From: Bacillota bacterium
GTDB lineage: Bacteria > Bacillota_A > Clostridia > Lachnospirales > Lachnospiraceae
Length of the DNA stretch: 64,000 nt
Direction of reading: 5' to 3'
NCBI GenBank assembly: GCA_023443625.1
Contig: JAEZTQ010000112.1
Span: forward strand, 1-64,000
Shown: positions 52,694 through 62,988 of the stretch, in pieces
Position numbering within the stretch: the first letter of the stretch is position 1
How the letters are laid out: each line of letters opens with the position of its first letter
Translations under genes and position numbers: made by a program
The notes under the pieces: model-generated
Told to the model about the DNA's origin: nothing
Database searches by the model: none
Seen by the model: the letters and a program-made list of their open reading frames with translations, nothing else

Positions 52694-53821
52694 TTAGAAC
52701 TTTCTATACTCATTGATATCATGGAAGATGATTTTAATCCCCTTAATTAAACGATCAAACATGCCAACTCTATAAAGGTTAACAAGAACCATACCGATAG
52801 GAATACCTAAAATCATACCAAGCACTCCCTGAAATTTATAACCGATAAATAAAAATACTAGAGTAGCTAGGGGATGAAGTCCAATACTGTCTCCTACCAT
52901 TTTAGGCTGTAATATCTGCTTGACTATCTGACATATCAAGTATATTACAACGAAGCCTATAGCTCTGAAATAATTACCTGAGATAACTTCTATTACTGTC
53001 CAAGGCCATAGTACTGTTCCCGTGCCAAAGACAGGAAGAAAATCTAAAAATGCTATACCCAATGCAATTAAGAAGGAATAGTTGACTTGTAAAATTTCAA
53101 AGCCAGCAAAAATGATTAGTATCAAAATTAACATGATTTTAAATTGTGCTTTGAAATAGCCTCCAAAGGCAGTTTTAAAATTACTAGAGATCATTCTCCA
53201 GGAATTAGTCACTGAATCTGGAACATGTTTTTTTAGGCCTGCAGAAATCTCATCTTTACATGCAGTAAAGAAATATGCAGATAGAATTGTCATAATAACA
53301 TACAGAAATCCTTCTGCAACACCTTTAGCAAATAAACCAACTCCGCCCATTGTAACAGACTCATTATATTCCACTATATTATTTGCATAACCTTCTATAC
53401 CCAAAGTAAAATTTTTAACACTATTGCGAATACCTTCAGGAAGTCTATCAGTTTTTTCACTAATATAGTCTGTAACATGTGACAATTTAGCACTAAGGGA
53501 CTCTAGGATTATTGGCATATCCTCAACCAAGTCCTTAGCCTCTTTAAAAATTAAGATTGATAATGCTATCATTATTCCTATAATTAATATAATTACTGAT
53601 ACTATGATAATAAAGGAGCTGTACTTTCTTAAAATCTTAACTTTCTTTTCAAGGAATTGTACCAAGGGATTAGCAATGAGTGAAACAACCCAACCAATGA
53701 CCAATGGCATAAAAAATCCCAATAACTTAGGGAGCACAAATAGTAAAAAGAAGGCTATTAATATAGCAAAAAGGAAATTTATAGCTATCTTTATATAAAT
53801 CGCAAACTTAGGTTCCTTCAT
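52694..53821 (-). CDS. AI-2E/PerM-family permease
   Basis: The 375-residue protein has about seven membrane segments and the family pattern (LFVLPKLLGFFMPLVIGWVVSLIANPLV; LDFLPVFGTGTVLWPWTVIEVISG; PKMVGDSIGLHPLATLVFLFIGYKFQGVLGMILGIPIGMVL). Family members include permeases for autoinducer 2, ions and, in sporulating species, YtvI-like proteins. The substrate is not readable from the sequence. AGGAGGAAGAC precedes ATG. Confidence 0.85.
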   Translation of the reverse strand: MKEPKFAIYIKIAINFLFAILIAFFLLFVLPKLLGFFMPLVIGWVVSLIANPLVQFLEKKVKILRKYSSFIIIVSVIILIIGIMIALSILIFKEAKDLVEDMPIILESLSAKLSHVTDYISEKTDRLPEGIRNSVKNFTLGIEGYANNIVEYNESVTMGGVGLFAKGVAEGFLYVIMTILSAYFFTACKDEISAGLKKHVPDSVTNSWRMISSNFKTAFGGYFKAQFKIMLILILIIFAGFEILQVNYSFLIALGIAFLDFLPVFGTGTVLWPWTVIEVISGNYFRAIGFVVIYLICQIVKQILQPKMVGDSIGLHPLATLVFLFIGYKFQGVLGMILGIPIGMVLVNLYRVGMFDRLIKGIKIIFHDINEYRKF

Positions 53822-54265
53822 GTCTTCCTCCTAATTAGCCAACATCAACAGGTAAATAAAAACTTAACGATTAAACAAGAGCTTGGTCCAATATTCAAAT
53901 TACCAAAACTTGCTATCAATATTTTGACTATATTATAATATTAGTTTGTTAAATAGTAAACAAATTTTTCTAGCTTATAAGAATTTTAATCATCCTTTAA
54001 TAATCGAAAGGCTATACTTTTATTACTTCTTTCCTTGCTTAATTAATTAATATAAGGAACTTGTATTAGGATTTATTTTATGCTATGATTTCACAAGATA
54101 TTAAATACTATTTGTACTTTGGATATATTTCTTTTATATTAATAAATATAATTTCTATGTGGTAAAACTTATGTAAAGAGTTACATATCTTTTTAATTTA
54201 CATTGGCTGTTTCCCAAGCTTTATTCAATTAAAATATCAATATATTACTCTTAGTGGAGGTTTTT
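53822..54265. other. Gene-free stretch before the ECF S component
   Basis: No credible ORF or known riboswitch is seen. The bases are very AT-rich. A GGAGG site at 54256-54260 serves the following gene. A promoter is likely present but I cannot single one out. Confidence 0.4.
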
Positions 54266-54781
54266 ATGAGAAATACAGATAAAATAATTAAGTTAGTAAC
54301 TGCAGCCTTAATAGCTGCCATGACCTGCGTAGTAACCATGCTTGTTAAAATACCTATTCCTAATAGTAACGGAGGATATATCCACCCCGGAGATGCCTTT
54401 GTACTATTGTCAGGTATTATTTTAGGGCCTATCTATGGAGGTTTATCAGCGGGAATAGGCTCCATGTTTGCTGATCTCTTTGCTGGATATGCTCATTATA
54501 TGGTAGCTACTTTTATTATTAAACTACTAGCTGCAATGATAGGAGCTTTCACCTATCGTCATATTCGCGAAGGATCTGTTATATTAGGAGGTATTTTAGC
54601 TGGTATTGTGGTTACCTTTGGTTATTTTATCAGTGACAATATTATTTCAGGCAATTTCGAAGCCGCTCTTGCAGGTATTCCCTTTAACCTCATACAAAAT
54701 GCCACTGGAATTATTATTGCCTCACTTCTATTACCCCTGCTTAAGAAAGTACCTCAAATACGTAACCTTATGGATAAATAA
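54266..54781 (+). CDS. ECF transporter S component (substrate unknown)
   Basis: A 171-residue membrane protein with five to six helices and the S-component pattern of energy-coupling factor transporters (KIPIPNSNGGYIHPGDAFVLLSGIILGPIYGGLSAGIGSMFADLFAGY, AAMIGAFTYRHIR). S components bind a vitamin or ion and use a shared ATPase/T component encoded elsewhere. The start at 54266 is chosen because GGAGG lies five bases upstream; the longer frame begins with GTG and contains that site. The ligand is unknown. Confidence 0.82.
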   Translation: MRNTDKIIKLVTAALIAAMTCVVTMLVKIPIPNSNGGYIHPGDAFVLLSGIILGPIYGGLSAGIGSMFADLFAGYAHYMVATFIIKLLAAMIGAFTYRHIREGSVILGGILAGIVVTFGYFISDNIISGNFEAALAGIPFNLIQNATGIIIASLLLPLLKKVPQIRNLMDK

Positions 54782-55008
54782 CTTACTGTACTTAGTATTA
54801 CATATAAGCTAATATATATTTATTTATCATATGGTTTAAGCTACCATTGAAACCTAATTCTAGGTCTTAAGCTTTGTTATAGTTGTATTTTAATTCTATT
54901 ATCAATTTTATTCCATAGTTCTATCTATAATATTTAATAATAGATTTCATTAGATTATATAACAGTAGGATTATTGACAAAGAATACTTCCACTAATATA
55001 ATTTAGGT

Positions 55009-55107
55009 ATATCGGAACTGGCGGATAAGTGGGTAACCACGGGGGACCGATAGAATGCTTCTCTATATATAATAGAAGCTAAGAAGGAATGTCGACCGCC
55101 TGGGCAA
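55009..55107 (+). ncRNA. ZTP riboswitch (pfl motif)
   Basis: The core matches the pfl RNA consensus: TATCGGAACTGGCGG, hairpin GTGGgtaaCCAC, GGGGGACCGATA closing the first stem, a variable hairpin (GCTTCT...AGAAGC), and the highly conserved CCGCCTGGGCA at 55096-55106. This class senses ZTP/ZMP, a signal of folate shortage, and usually controls purine, one-carbon or folate genes. Here it precedes pyruvate formate-lyase, which is the gene for which the motif was first named. Confidence 0.93.
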
Positions 55108-55127
55108 ATGCTCAGGTGGTTTTTTTG
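55095..55127 (+). terminator. Terminator overlapping the ZTP riboswitch core
   Basis: ACCGCCTGGGC (55095-55105) pairs with GCTCAGGTGGT (55110-55120) with two GU pairs and a four-base loop, followed by seven T residues. The stem takes up the conserved CCGCCTGGGC segment, so ZTP binding and termination are mutually exclusive. This implies that the ligand turns expression on. Confidence 0.9.
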
Positions 55128-55180
55128 TGTTTTAAATGATATTATCTTAGTTCACTTTCAACGATAGATGGGAGGAAAAG

Positions 55181-57406
55181 ATGAATCCATGGCGTGACTT
55201 TAAGTCTGGTAAATGGCAGACAGAAATTAATGTAAGAGATTTTATACTATGTAACTTTACCTCTTATGATGGAGATGAAGGCTTCTTATCTGAGGCAACA
55301 AAGAGAACGCTTCAGCTAAATAAGAAATATAAGCTTCTCACCAAGGAGGAAGAAGAAAAAGGGGTACTATCCATAAATACAGAAAAGGTTAGTTCTCTTC
55401 TCACTTACCCTCCCTCTTATCTGGATAAAGAAAACGAAATCATATACGGTTTTCAAACAGATGCTCCCTTAAGAAGAGGAGTAAATCCCTTTGGTGGAAT
55501 TAGAATGGCACGTCAAGCCTGTGAGGCTTACGGCTATACTCTTGCCGAGGAAGTAGAGGAACATTTTCGTTATCGAACAACGCATAATGATGGTGTGTTT
55601 CGTGTCTATACCCCTGAAATGAAAAAGGCTAGGAGAAGCGGTGTTATAACTGGACTCCCTGATGCATATGGCAGGGGTAGAATCATTGGAGATTATCGCA
55701 GGGTTCCACTTTACGGTGTTGATTATCTTATCAGGCACAAGGAAGAAGACAAGCTTTCTCTCGGATTTGATACTATGAATGAGGAGAATATTAAAACCTT
55801 AGAGGAATTATATAGACAAATTGATTTTTTACAGCAATTAAAGGAAATGGCTTTAGGATATGGGTTTGATATATCTATGCCTGCTAGGAATGCACAGGAA
55901 GCAGTTCAGTGGCTTTATTTCGCCTATCTAGGCGCCATCAAGGAGCAGAATGGTGCAGCCATGTCCCTGGGACGAACCTCAACTTTCTTAGATATTTATT
56001 TTGAACGAGATTTAAAAGAAGGGATCATTACCGAAAGCCAGGGGCAAGAAATAATAGATCAATTTGTATTAAAGCTCCGTATGGCAAGACAGCTACGTAC
56101 ACCAGAATATAATGAACTATATGCCGGTGATCCCACCTGGGTTACCGAAGCCATAGGAGGCATGACAGAAGATGGTCGTAGTATGGTTACTAAGAACAGC
56201 TATCGTTTTCTCCATTCTCTCAGCACCTTAGCTCCTGCACCGGAGCCTAATCTGACAGTCCTATGGTCAGGGAATTTGCCCCAAACATTTAAAAACTATT
56301 GTGCAAGGATGTCTATAGAGACAGACTCCATACAATATGAGAATGATGATTTAATGCGACCAGATTATGGTGATGATTATGGTATTGCCTGCTGTGTATC
56401 AGCCATGAGAATAGGTAAAGAGATGCAGTATTTCGGAGCTCGCTGTAATTTAGCAAAAGTACTTTTATTAAGCCTTAACGGCGGAAAAGATGAGAAAAGC
56501 GGCGAGGAGATTGGTCCTAAAGGTTCAAGCTTTGAAGCCGAGGAAATCTTAAATTATGATAAAGTAATGGCTAATTTCCTACCTATGATGGACTGGTTAT
56601 GCAAGCTCTATGTTAATACCATGAATGTTATTCATTATATGCATGATAAGTACGCCTATGAGAAACTCCAGATGGCCTTACATGATACTAAGGTTGATAG
56701 ATTAATGGCCTTTGGTATAGCTGGACTTTCCGTAGTAGTTGATTCTCTAAGTGCTATTAAGTATGCTAAAGTAAAACCCATAAAGGATATCCGGGGAATA
56801 ATAACTGACTTCAACATTGAAGGTGACTATCCTGCCTTTGGTAATAATGATGACAGAGCTGATAATATAGCAAGTGAGATAATTCATGAGTTTATGACCA
56901 GATTGAGGAGTCATCCCACTTACCGTAATGCAAAACATACCCTATCCATCCTAACCATTACCAGTAATGTAGTATATGGCAATAAGACTGGTTCTACTCC
57001 CGATGGAAGGAAAGCAGGACAGCCCTTTGCCCCAGGTGCAAATCCCATGCATGGAAGAGATAAAAACGGTGCTTTAGCTTCTCTAGCATCCCTTTCAAAA
57101 ATCAATTATAAGGAGTGTAAGGATGGTATCTCTTACACCTTCTCTGTAACTCCTGAAGCCTTAGGTAGAAGTATGTCTGATAAGATAAAGAATTTAACAG
57201 CCTTACTGGACGGTTATTTTTCCCTAAAGGGTCACCATATCAATGTTAATGTCTTAGACCCCTCCCTACTATTGGACGCCAAGACCCATCCTGAGAAGTA
57301 TCCTAATTTAACAATAAGAGTTTCCGGTTACGCCGTACGATTTAATTCCCTAAGTTCAAAGCAGCAAGAGGAAGTAATTGCAAGGACTTTCCACCATAAA
57401 TTATAA
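55181..57406 (+). CDS. pflB: Formate acetyltransferase (pyruvate formate-lyase)
   Basis: A 741-residue glycyl-radical enzyme. The two active-site cysteines are at residues 404-405 (ACCVSAM), and the glycyl radical is Gly716 in RVSGYAVRF. It converts pyruvate and CoA to acetyl-CoA and formate, the source of formyl units. GGGAGG precedes ATG. A ZTP riboswitch with overlapping terminator is in front. The activating enzyme PflA is not adjacent. A perfect 12-bp terminator follows at 57412-57451. Confidence 0.96.
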   Translation: MNPWRDFKSGKWQTEINVRDFILCNFTSYDGDEGFLSEATKRTLQLNKKYKLLTKEEEEKGVLSINTEKVSSLLTYPPSYLDKENEIIYGFQTDAPLRRGVNPFGGIRMARQACEAYGYTLAEEVEEHFRYRTTHNDGVFRVYTPEMKKARRSGVITGLPDAYGRGRIIGDYRRVPLYGVDYLIRHKEEDKLSLGFDTMNEENIKTLEELYRQIDFLQQLKEMALGYGFDISMPARNAQEAVQWLYFAYLGAIKEQNGAAMSLGRTSTFLDIYFERDLKEGIITESQGQEIIDQFVLKLRMARQLRTPEYNELYAGDPTWVTEAIGGMTEDGRSMVTKNSYRFLHSLSTLAPAPEPNLTVLWSGNLPQTFKNYCARMSIETDSIQYENDDLMRPDYGDDYGIACCVSAMRIGKEMQYFGARCNLAKVLLLSLNGGKDEKSGEEIGPKGSSFEAEEILNYDKVMANFLPMMDWLCKLYVNTMNVIHYMHDKYAYEKLQMALHDTKVDRLMAFGIAGLSVVVDSLSAIKYAKVKPIKDIRGIITDFNIEGDYPAFGNNDDRADNIASEIIHEFMTRLRSHPTYRNAKHTLSILTITSNVVYGNKTGSTPDGRKAGQPFAPGANPMHGRDKNGALASLASLSKINYKECKDGISYTFSVTPEALGRSMSDKIKNLTALLDGYFSLKGHHINVNVLDPSLLLDAKTHPEKYPNLTIRVSGYAVRFNSLSSKQQEEVIARTFHHKL

Positions 57407-57411
57407 ATAAA

Positions 57412-57456
57412 ACCGCAGTAATCTCATTATAATAAAGGCGATTACTGCGGTCTTTT
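57412..57456 (+). terminator. Terminator of pflB
   Basis: ACCGCAGTAATC (57412-57423) pairs perfectly with GATTACTGCGGT (57440-57451), followed by CTTTT. Confidence 0.85.
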
Positions 57457-57542
57457 ATATCATATAATCAAATCTATAAAGATACTTAATAAATACTAAA
57501 AATTCTCAAAAAACTGTAATTAACAAATTGTTCTACACCTAA

Positions 57543-59537
57543 TTACTTATCTGATTTCATGTCCTTGTTCATGTTGTTTTCCCTATCGTTTTTCATATGG
57601 TTTTTCATGTTACTCTTGGTTACTTTATACTCTTCAATTTCCCTTTGTATCAATGGAGCAGCCATGTGATTTGCAGCTATACCTGTACCTATGATAGCCC
57701 AGAAGACTGGTGCAGTTGTAATACTTGAATCATTGGTTATACCTGTCAGCATGTAGGCAAAGGTTCCAATAAAAATAGCAAAGCCCACCTTTGAGGCATA
57801 ACTATGGAAACGGCCTCTTATGTACAAACGAATACTTGATATAAAATACATTCCATAAAAAAGAAGAAATGCCACCAAGGACAGTACCCCTGTCTGTACC
57901 CCAATTTGTAAATATAAATTATGAGGTTTCGTCATAGTCATATTAGGAAATCCATATTTAATCATATTCATATAATCGTTCTGTGGAAATACCATAGTAA
58001 ATGTATCCGGTCCTGAACCTAATAAAATATATTCCTTTAACAAAGGAATTGTTCTTGACCATATGTATCCACGTCCTGTTGCAAATAGTTCATTACCTTC
58101 AAAAAGGGCCGACGGTGCGGAATTTAGCTTATCAAACATACCAACATGATTATAGTAATAATAGGTTCCATCCCCTGTTTGATTAGAGAAATTCCAACTC
58201 AAACCATCTGCATTAATAGTGAATATACCATTCTCTCTTGCTCCTAAAGTAATTCCTGCATATGCTTCATCCATTAATACTAAGGAATTTGTGTCAGCAT
58301 CATAGGAACAGTTAATGGTATTTCCTTCTTTATCATGGGGTACTATTGATGCTGTTTGATCATCATTAAGAGTATAGGTTACATAAAGTTCATTTCCTTT
58401 GTAGTTAACAAATACACTATCATCATAGGTTATCATCTCGGCAATAGGATAGGTTGATGTAGTATCCTTAAACATGTTTTTAATACGTGTCTCTATGGTT
58501 CTATCTGTTATAAAATTAGCAACAAGTAATGAGATGGCTAGTAGAGCTATAACTGGTATCGTTATATATAATCTTTTGCACAAATACCTCCACATAAAGA
58601 CTAGGGCAAAAACAAATGCAACCCCTATACAAAGAATACCTGTAACTGAACCTGATCCTACAATACAAATAGCTAAACCAATCAAGGCTAGACTTAATAA
58701 TATTATGCGCTTTACATCCTTGGTAAAAAATAAGAGAATACACATAATCGGTAAAAACAAAGCAACATATACTCCCACATAGTTGGGATTAAATAAGGTT
58801 AGGAATACCCTATTTTCACCAAATACTAAATCTATATTATAATATCTTCTGACTTCTTCTGGTAATACCAAACTTTTACCAAATTCTGTAGATATTATAT
58901 CATGCCCTATGAACTGAAAGAATCCAATCACGCTCATAATCAGTACTGCAATCAAGAAAAAACTGGTCATTTCTTTTAAATCATTCTCTGATTTTACAAA
59001 TAAGAAGGTGTAATATGCTATAACACAGTAGCCCATTAGGGCAAATACATTTTCGAATTGATCAAAACTACCAGAATAACTAAAAGAAGCATACTTGGAA
59101 AAAATGGCTGATAGAAATGCTAATAATGCATATACAAATAGTGGTATAAAAACAGGTGTAACTTGTATATTCCTTCTATCAGAATAAGCTTTATATGCAA
59201 TTATAAGTATCATAATTCCTGCCATTAGAACTATTGCCCACTGCTTGTAAAAGAGAAAAAAATCATTTTTTTCAGTAGCAGCACCAAACCATAGAAATTG
59301 GGACATATTTGGATTATAAGCTTTCATTCTCATTAACAATGGAATGATACAAAGTATAATAAATATCGGTATTAAATAATAATTTTTCTTCGCTTCGCTA
59401 TAAGCAATCGCCTTGTTGCCAGATTTGCTTTTACTTCTATGTGGGCTATTATTTGTTTTACTATGGTTTTTGTGAGCTTCACTTTTTTGCTTTGAACCAT
59501 TAATCTGTCTTATTGAATTTTTCTTGTTATTGGGCAT
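57543..59537 (-). CDS. O-antigen ligase/polymerase-like membrane protein
   Basis: A 664-residue protein with about 12 membrane segments. A basic N-terminal tail (residues 1-50) precedes the membrane core. The O-antigen ligase (Wzy_C) region is the latter part, with GSGPDTFTMVFPQNDY and MTMTKPHNLYLQIGVQTGVLSLV around residues 510-560. A large extracytoplasmic loop lies at about 330-490. The C-terminal tail is very charged and Met/Asn/Lys-rich (NMKNHMKNDRENNMNKDMK). The enzyme type would join glycan units outside the membrane; a cell-surface polysaccharide or teichoic-acid-like polymer is possible. AAGGAGGATG precedes ATG. Confidence 0.8.
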   Translation of the reverse strand: MPNNKKNSIRQINGSKQKSEAHKNHSKTNNSPHRSKSKSGNKAIAYSEAKKNYYLIPIFIILCIIPLLMRMKAYNPNMSQFLWFGAATEKNDFFLFYKQWAIVLMAGIMILIIAYKAYSDRRNIQVTPVFIPLFVYALLAFLSAIFSKYASFSYSGSFDQFENVFALMGYCVIAYYTFLFVKSENDLKEMTSFFLIAVLIMSVIGFFQFIGHDIISTEFGKSLVLPEEVRRYYNIDLVFGENRVFLTLFNPNYVGVYVALFLPIMCILLFFTKDVKRIILLSLALIGLAICIVGSGSVTGILCIGVAFVFALVFMWRYLCKRLYITIPVIALLAISLLVANFITDRTIETRIKNMFKDTTSTYPIAEMITYDDSVFVNYKGNELYVTYTLNDDQTASIVPHDKEGNTINCSYDADTNSLVLMDEAYAGITLGARENGIFTINADGLSWNFSNQTGDGTYYYYNHVGMFDKLNSAPSALFEGNELFATGRGYIWSRTIPLLKEYILLGSGPDTFTMVFPQNDYMNMIKYGFPNMTMTKPHNLYLQIGVQTGVLSLVAFLLFYGMYFISSIRLYIRGRFHSYASKVGFAIFIGTFAYMLTGITNDSSITTAPVFWAIIGTGIAANHMAAPLIQREIEEYKVTKSNMKNHMKNDRENNMNKDMKSDK

Positions 59538-59739
59538 ATAGACATCCTCCTTAGAATATACAAACCAAATTATACTATATTAAAGTTTTTACTTCAATAT
59601 GCTTCCAGCAATTCTAAGGAAAATAAATGTAGGGTTACAATACATGTGTTACATTTCATAAAAATTAAATGGCAAGAAGTTATCCTTTTTTTATATTTAA
59701 ATCACTACAAAACAAATCAACCGAAAGGGGCTTCTCGCT

Positions 59740-59998
59740 ATGGCTAATATAGAACAGAATACTTAATATAACAAAAAATGCTATGCCAAATATCTATAGG
59801 CTTCTTAAAAATGATTCACATAATATAAAGCGGATGACTATGCAAGAGGCTTATTTGGAATGCCCTGAAATATGAATTATAGACCCAAACATTAAAATGG
59901 CTCTAAATATAGTAATGAAGCGCGATACCGTGAATCCCATCCCAACTATTGACATAATGCCCAAAAAAAAGCGTGGTACTTTCGTACCACACTTTTAA
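59740..59998 (+). pseudogene. Possible decayed short ORF
   Basis: ATG 59740 has a GAAAGGGG site before it but is closed by a stop after eight codons. In another frame the reading continues (AMPNIYRLLKNDSHNIK, then MTMQEAYLECPEI), stops at TGA and continues again. The series ends inside the terminator of the next gene. This looks like a small gene with a frameshift and a stop; it could also be chance in AT-rich DNA. The rest of the 59538-60010 gap shows no gene. Confidence 0.2.
59963..59994 (-). terminator. Terminator of the secreted surface protein gene
   Basis: On the minus strand AAGTGTGGTAC pairs with GTACCACGCTT over a GAAA loop, followed by eight T residues. It lies 17 bases past the stop at 60011. 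Confidence 0.88.
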
Positions 59999-60010
59999 TA
60001 TTTGCTTCTT

Positions 60011-62557
60011 TTAGTTAGGAGCGTATGTGAAACCAAGATCAATATAAGTATTGACTGTTATCACAAATTCTGCACCTGTTGCGCTATCTCTATATCTTAC
60101 ATTCTTAACGCTTACTGTAGTACCACGACCGATGATATCGTCGTTTGTTACATACAGGCCATTAGTTATTGTAGTACCATTAACAGCAACTGTGAAGCAT
60201 TCATTAATAGCCTTTGTTATATCATTAGATGAAGTAGATGCTTCAATCTTAGCTACTGTTACTACTGGAAGAACTGAAGAATCTTTTACTTCAAAGGTTA
60301 CAGCATCCTTAACAACAGATCCATCAAATAGTTTTACGGTATAAGTACCTGTTGCAATTTTTGTTGCATTACCTCCAGGAGCTCCAACAGCTAAAGCGAT
60401 AGAAGCAGAAGTAACAGCTGATGTATTAAGATATGATGTTACATCTGTACCATCTGCCTTATATAACTTAAGTGTAAGACCTGCTCCAGTTACTGAATGC
60501 TGCTCATTAGCAACATTGTTAGCTGCATAACCAATAATCTTAATGATTGCTGTTTCACTTAAATCATCTGTTGTCAACTTAACATCATAAGCTGTTTTAT
60601 CAACATTCAACTTATAGTATGCTACATCTGTCTCACTTGATGGAGCATTTATAGTTACAGTTACCCATCTTACTATGTTGTTAGCTTTAACTTCATACGT
60701 ATATGATCCAGTTGCTTTACCAGCACCTTCAAATACAAGACTTGTTGCATTAGAAGCTACATTTTGTGCTCCACCTTTAACTAAGTCGCTAGTATTTACT
60801 GAAAGTCTAGTAACAGTAACACCAGATACTGTCATATTATTTCCATACTGATCTTTAACTGCAATACCTACAGTCTTATTATCAGCAAGGCTGCTATCAT
60901 TTGATAAAGTGAAAGTAACATCTGTATCAAAAACCAAACTAGAAGCCACTGCAGATGCGCCTACAGTAACCGGAAGAGCACCAACAACTGTCCATGTAGG
61001 ATTAACTGCAGAAAGATTATCACAGTACTTAACAAGTACAGAAGCTGAACCCTCTTTTACAGGATATAATGCGTTTCCGCTTACAATTAATACATTATTA
61101 TTAGATGATTCAAACTTGAATTTTGAAGCATTTGTTGTATCATTTGATACATAAGTTTTTCCATCTGTCTTAAGAGCGTTAACGAATAATTTTAATGAGC
61201 CGTCATTAGCGCCTGCAGGAATTACATGATTTACAGTTGCAAAACTGTCACTAGGGTAAGAGGGAGCAATTGTCCATGCTGCAATATTACCTACAGTAGT
61301 AGTAGTTTCTGTTACACCAGTTATTACAATAGAAGTAGTAACTGTATCTAATTCTTTACCTGTAGTATTATCATAAACCCATGTATGGAATACACCAGTA
61401 ATAGTAGTTGTGTCACCTACGTTATAGATTGTAACCTTTTTATTTGCTGTATCATAGTAAACCTTCTCAGAAGATGATGATGTAGTTACTCTTTGCATCA
61501 AATCTGGAGTTGTAATATCAACACCATCTTTGTTGAACAACTTAACAAGTACATCAGTTGAAGTCTGAACAGTAGCTGTTGCAGGAGAAATTTCCATTCT
61601 ATCTACATCTGCCACATTAGTTGTTGCTGCAACAAATTCCTGTTTATCAAAATCAGCAATTTCTACCTGATATGAGGAACTGCCATTGAACTTATTATAT
61701 AGTACAACTGTCGCACTCTTCTTATCATCGCTTAAAGTTACAGATTTAACAACCTGAGGAACAAGTGTCTTAGTAGCTGCAACAATGTAGCTTACTGCAA
61801 CATCAGCTACAGCTAATTTCTCTACAGGTGCTGTGAAAGTCACTTTAAAACTTGTTAAATCAACCTGTGCTAAACTTGTGATTTTGTTAGCAACCTTAAT
61901 CTCAGCTGTATCAGTATCTAATACGTTAAGAGTTGCTGCTGGATCATTTAATGCTTTCCATGCATCATATTTAGCAACGGACTGGAAGGATAATGCTGTA
62001 ACATTGTATGTACCAGCTTCTGTAGCTTTGAACACACCAGAGTCATTGATTGTAGCCTTGTCAGCTTTGTCAACGATCCATCTTGTTACAGATGTAGTCT
62101 TCTTAGAAGAACCACCAAATGTTGTGTATGATCTATTGAAATCATACTCATCACCAACAGTTATTGCCTTATCAGGTGCGTTAGAAATCTTCACTTCTTT
62201 GATATTGTCTTTAACAATAACAGTTGCTTTAAGTGTAACAGCCTTAGCACCTTTCTTTGTAATAACTACAGAAACTGTAGTTTTACCAACGCCTACTGCA
62301 GTTGTTAAGCCATTCGCTTTATCAACTACTGCTACGTCCTCATCTGCAGATTTCCAAGCATACTTGGAACCTGAAACTTTGTTCTTAATGTTGAAGTCAA
62401 ATTCATTTCTGCCATCTTCGCCAAGGAATAAATACTTCTTAGCGGAGTTGAGTGCTGGTTTGGCTGCAGCGAATGCACCAGCAGCAGGAGCGAGAATTGA
62501 AACAATCATCGCTAAAGCTAAAATGAAGGATAACTTCTTAAAGAAACTCTTCTTCAT
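60011..62557 (-). CDS. Large secreted Ig-like-domain protein, putative S-layer or surface protein
   Basis: An 848-residue protein. The N-terminus has a signal peptide (FFKKLSFILALAMIVSILAPAAGAFAAA, cleavage near residue 30), followed by Ig-like Big_2-type repeats (VAVVDKANGLTTAVGVGKTTVSVV around residue 75-98; RWIVDKADKATINDSGVFKATEAGTYNVTALS around 160-190; and further similar repeats). It is Thr-, Val-, Ser- and Lys-rich and has few aromatic residues and no LPxTG or SLH motif that I see. An abundant, self-assembling surface protein is plausible. AAGGAGG precedes ATG; a strong terminator follows. Confidence 0.75.
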   Translation of the reverse strand: MKKSFFKKLSFILALAMIVSILAPAAGAFAAAKPALNSAKKYLFLGEDGRNEFDFNIKNKVSGSKYAWKSADEDVAVVDKANGLTTAVGVGKTTVSVVITKKGAKAVTLKATVIVKDNIKEVKISNAPDKAITVGDEYDFNRSYTTFGGSSKKTTSVTRWIVDKADKATINDSGVFKATEAGTYNVTALSFQSVAKYDAWKALNDPAATLNVLDTDTAEIKVANKITSLAQVDLTSFKVTFTAPVEKLAVADVAVSYIVAATKTLVPQVVKSVTLSDDKKSATVVLYNKFNGSSSYQVEIADFDKQEFVAATTNVADVDRMEISPATATVQTSTDVLVKLFNKDGVDITTPDLMQRVTTSSSSEKVYYDTANKKVTIYNVGDTTTITGVFHTWVYDNTTGKELDTVTTSIVITGVTETTTTVGNIAAWTIAPSYPSDSFATVNHVIPAGANDGSLKLFVNALKTDGKTYVSNDTTNASKFKFESSNNNVLIVSGNALYPVKEGSASVLVKYCDNLSAVNPTWTVVGALPVTVGASAVASSLVFDTDVTFTLSNDSSLADNKTVGIAVKDQYGNNMTVSGVTVTRLSVNTSDLVKGGAQNVASNATSLVFEGAGKATGSYTYEVKANNIVRWVTVTINAPSSETDVAYYKLNVDKTAYDVKLTTDDLSETAIIKIIGYAANNVANEQHSVTGAGLTLKLYKADGTDVTSYLNTSAVTSASIALAVGAPGGNATKIATGTYTVKLFDGSVVKDAVTFEVKDSSVLPVVTVAKIEASTSSNDITKAINECFTVAVNGTTITNGLYVTNDDIIGRGTTVSVKNVRYRDSATGAEFVITVNTYIDLGFTYAPN

Positions 62558-62988
62558 ATTCTTACTTCCTCCTTAAAATATATGGTTTGGTATTATATTG
62601 TGCGCACCTGTCATCTTACAAAGAATGTAACCCCCGCAAAATTAAGAAAGGTAGCGCTTAATATAATCTTCCAACAACAAGATGATTATAACAATAAAGG
62701 AAAAAAAGGTCAAGTCTTTTATCCGATTAAATTTGGATAATTTACCAATTAACAAACTCCTCTGTTGCTGTAAATCTCTGCCTTCGGACGATTATATCTT
62801 AGTCAAAATGCTTGTCGGAGTAAACCCCTGTTTATTACATTCACCGTAGTCACTTTAAATAACAAATGTAGAATAGGATGTGACACATTTGCTACTAGGT
62901 TCTTCCTACGGGGTCTGTCTCATTGCTTTGACTATAACTATAATATGAACTTCGTATGTGTCAAATTTATGTCAGGCATTTGTCACAA
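62558..62988 (-). other. Long upstream region of the surface-protein gene
   Basis: No ORF is evident in about 430 bases. Several short direct and inverted repeats (for example ATGTGTCACATC-type and TTTGTCACAATTAG-type segments) suggest regulatory sites or a structured leader. The terminator of thrC should lie near the right end, but I cannot define one. Confidence 0.35.

Noticed and set aside
55095..55127. Simple independent terminator between the S component and pflB
   Set aside because: Its stem uses the conserved riboswitch bases, so it is the expression platform of the ZTP riboswitch.
61833..62576. 247-residue plus-strand ORF opposite the surface protein gene
   Set aside because: It is antisense to a well-supported secreted protein with signal peptide and ribosome site, and results from that gene's composition.
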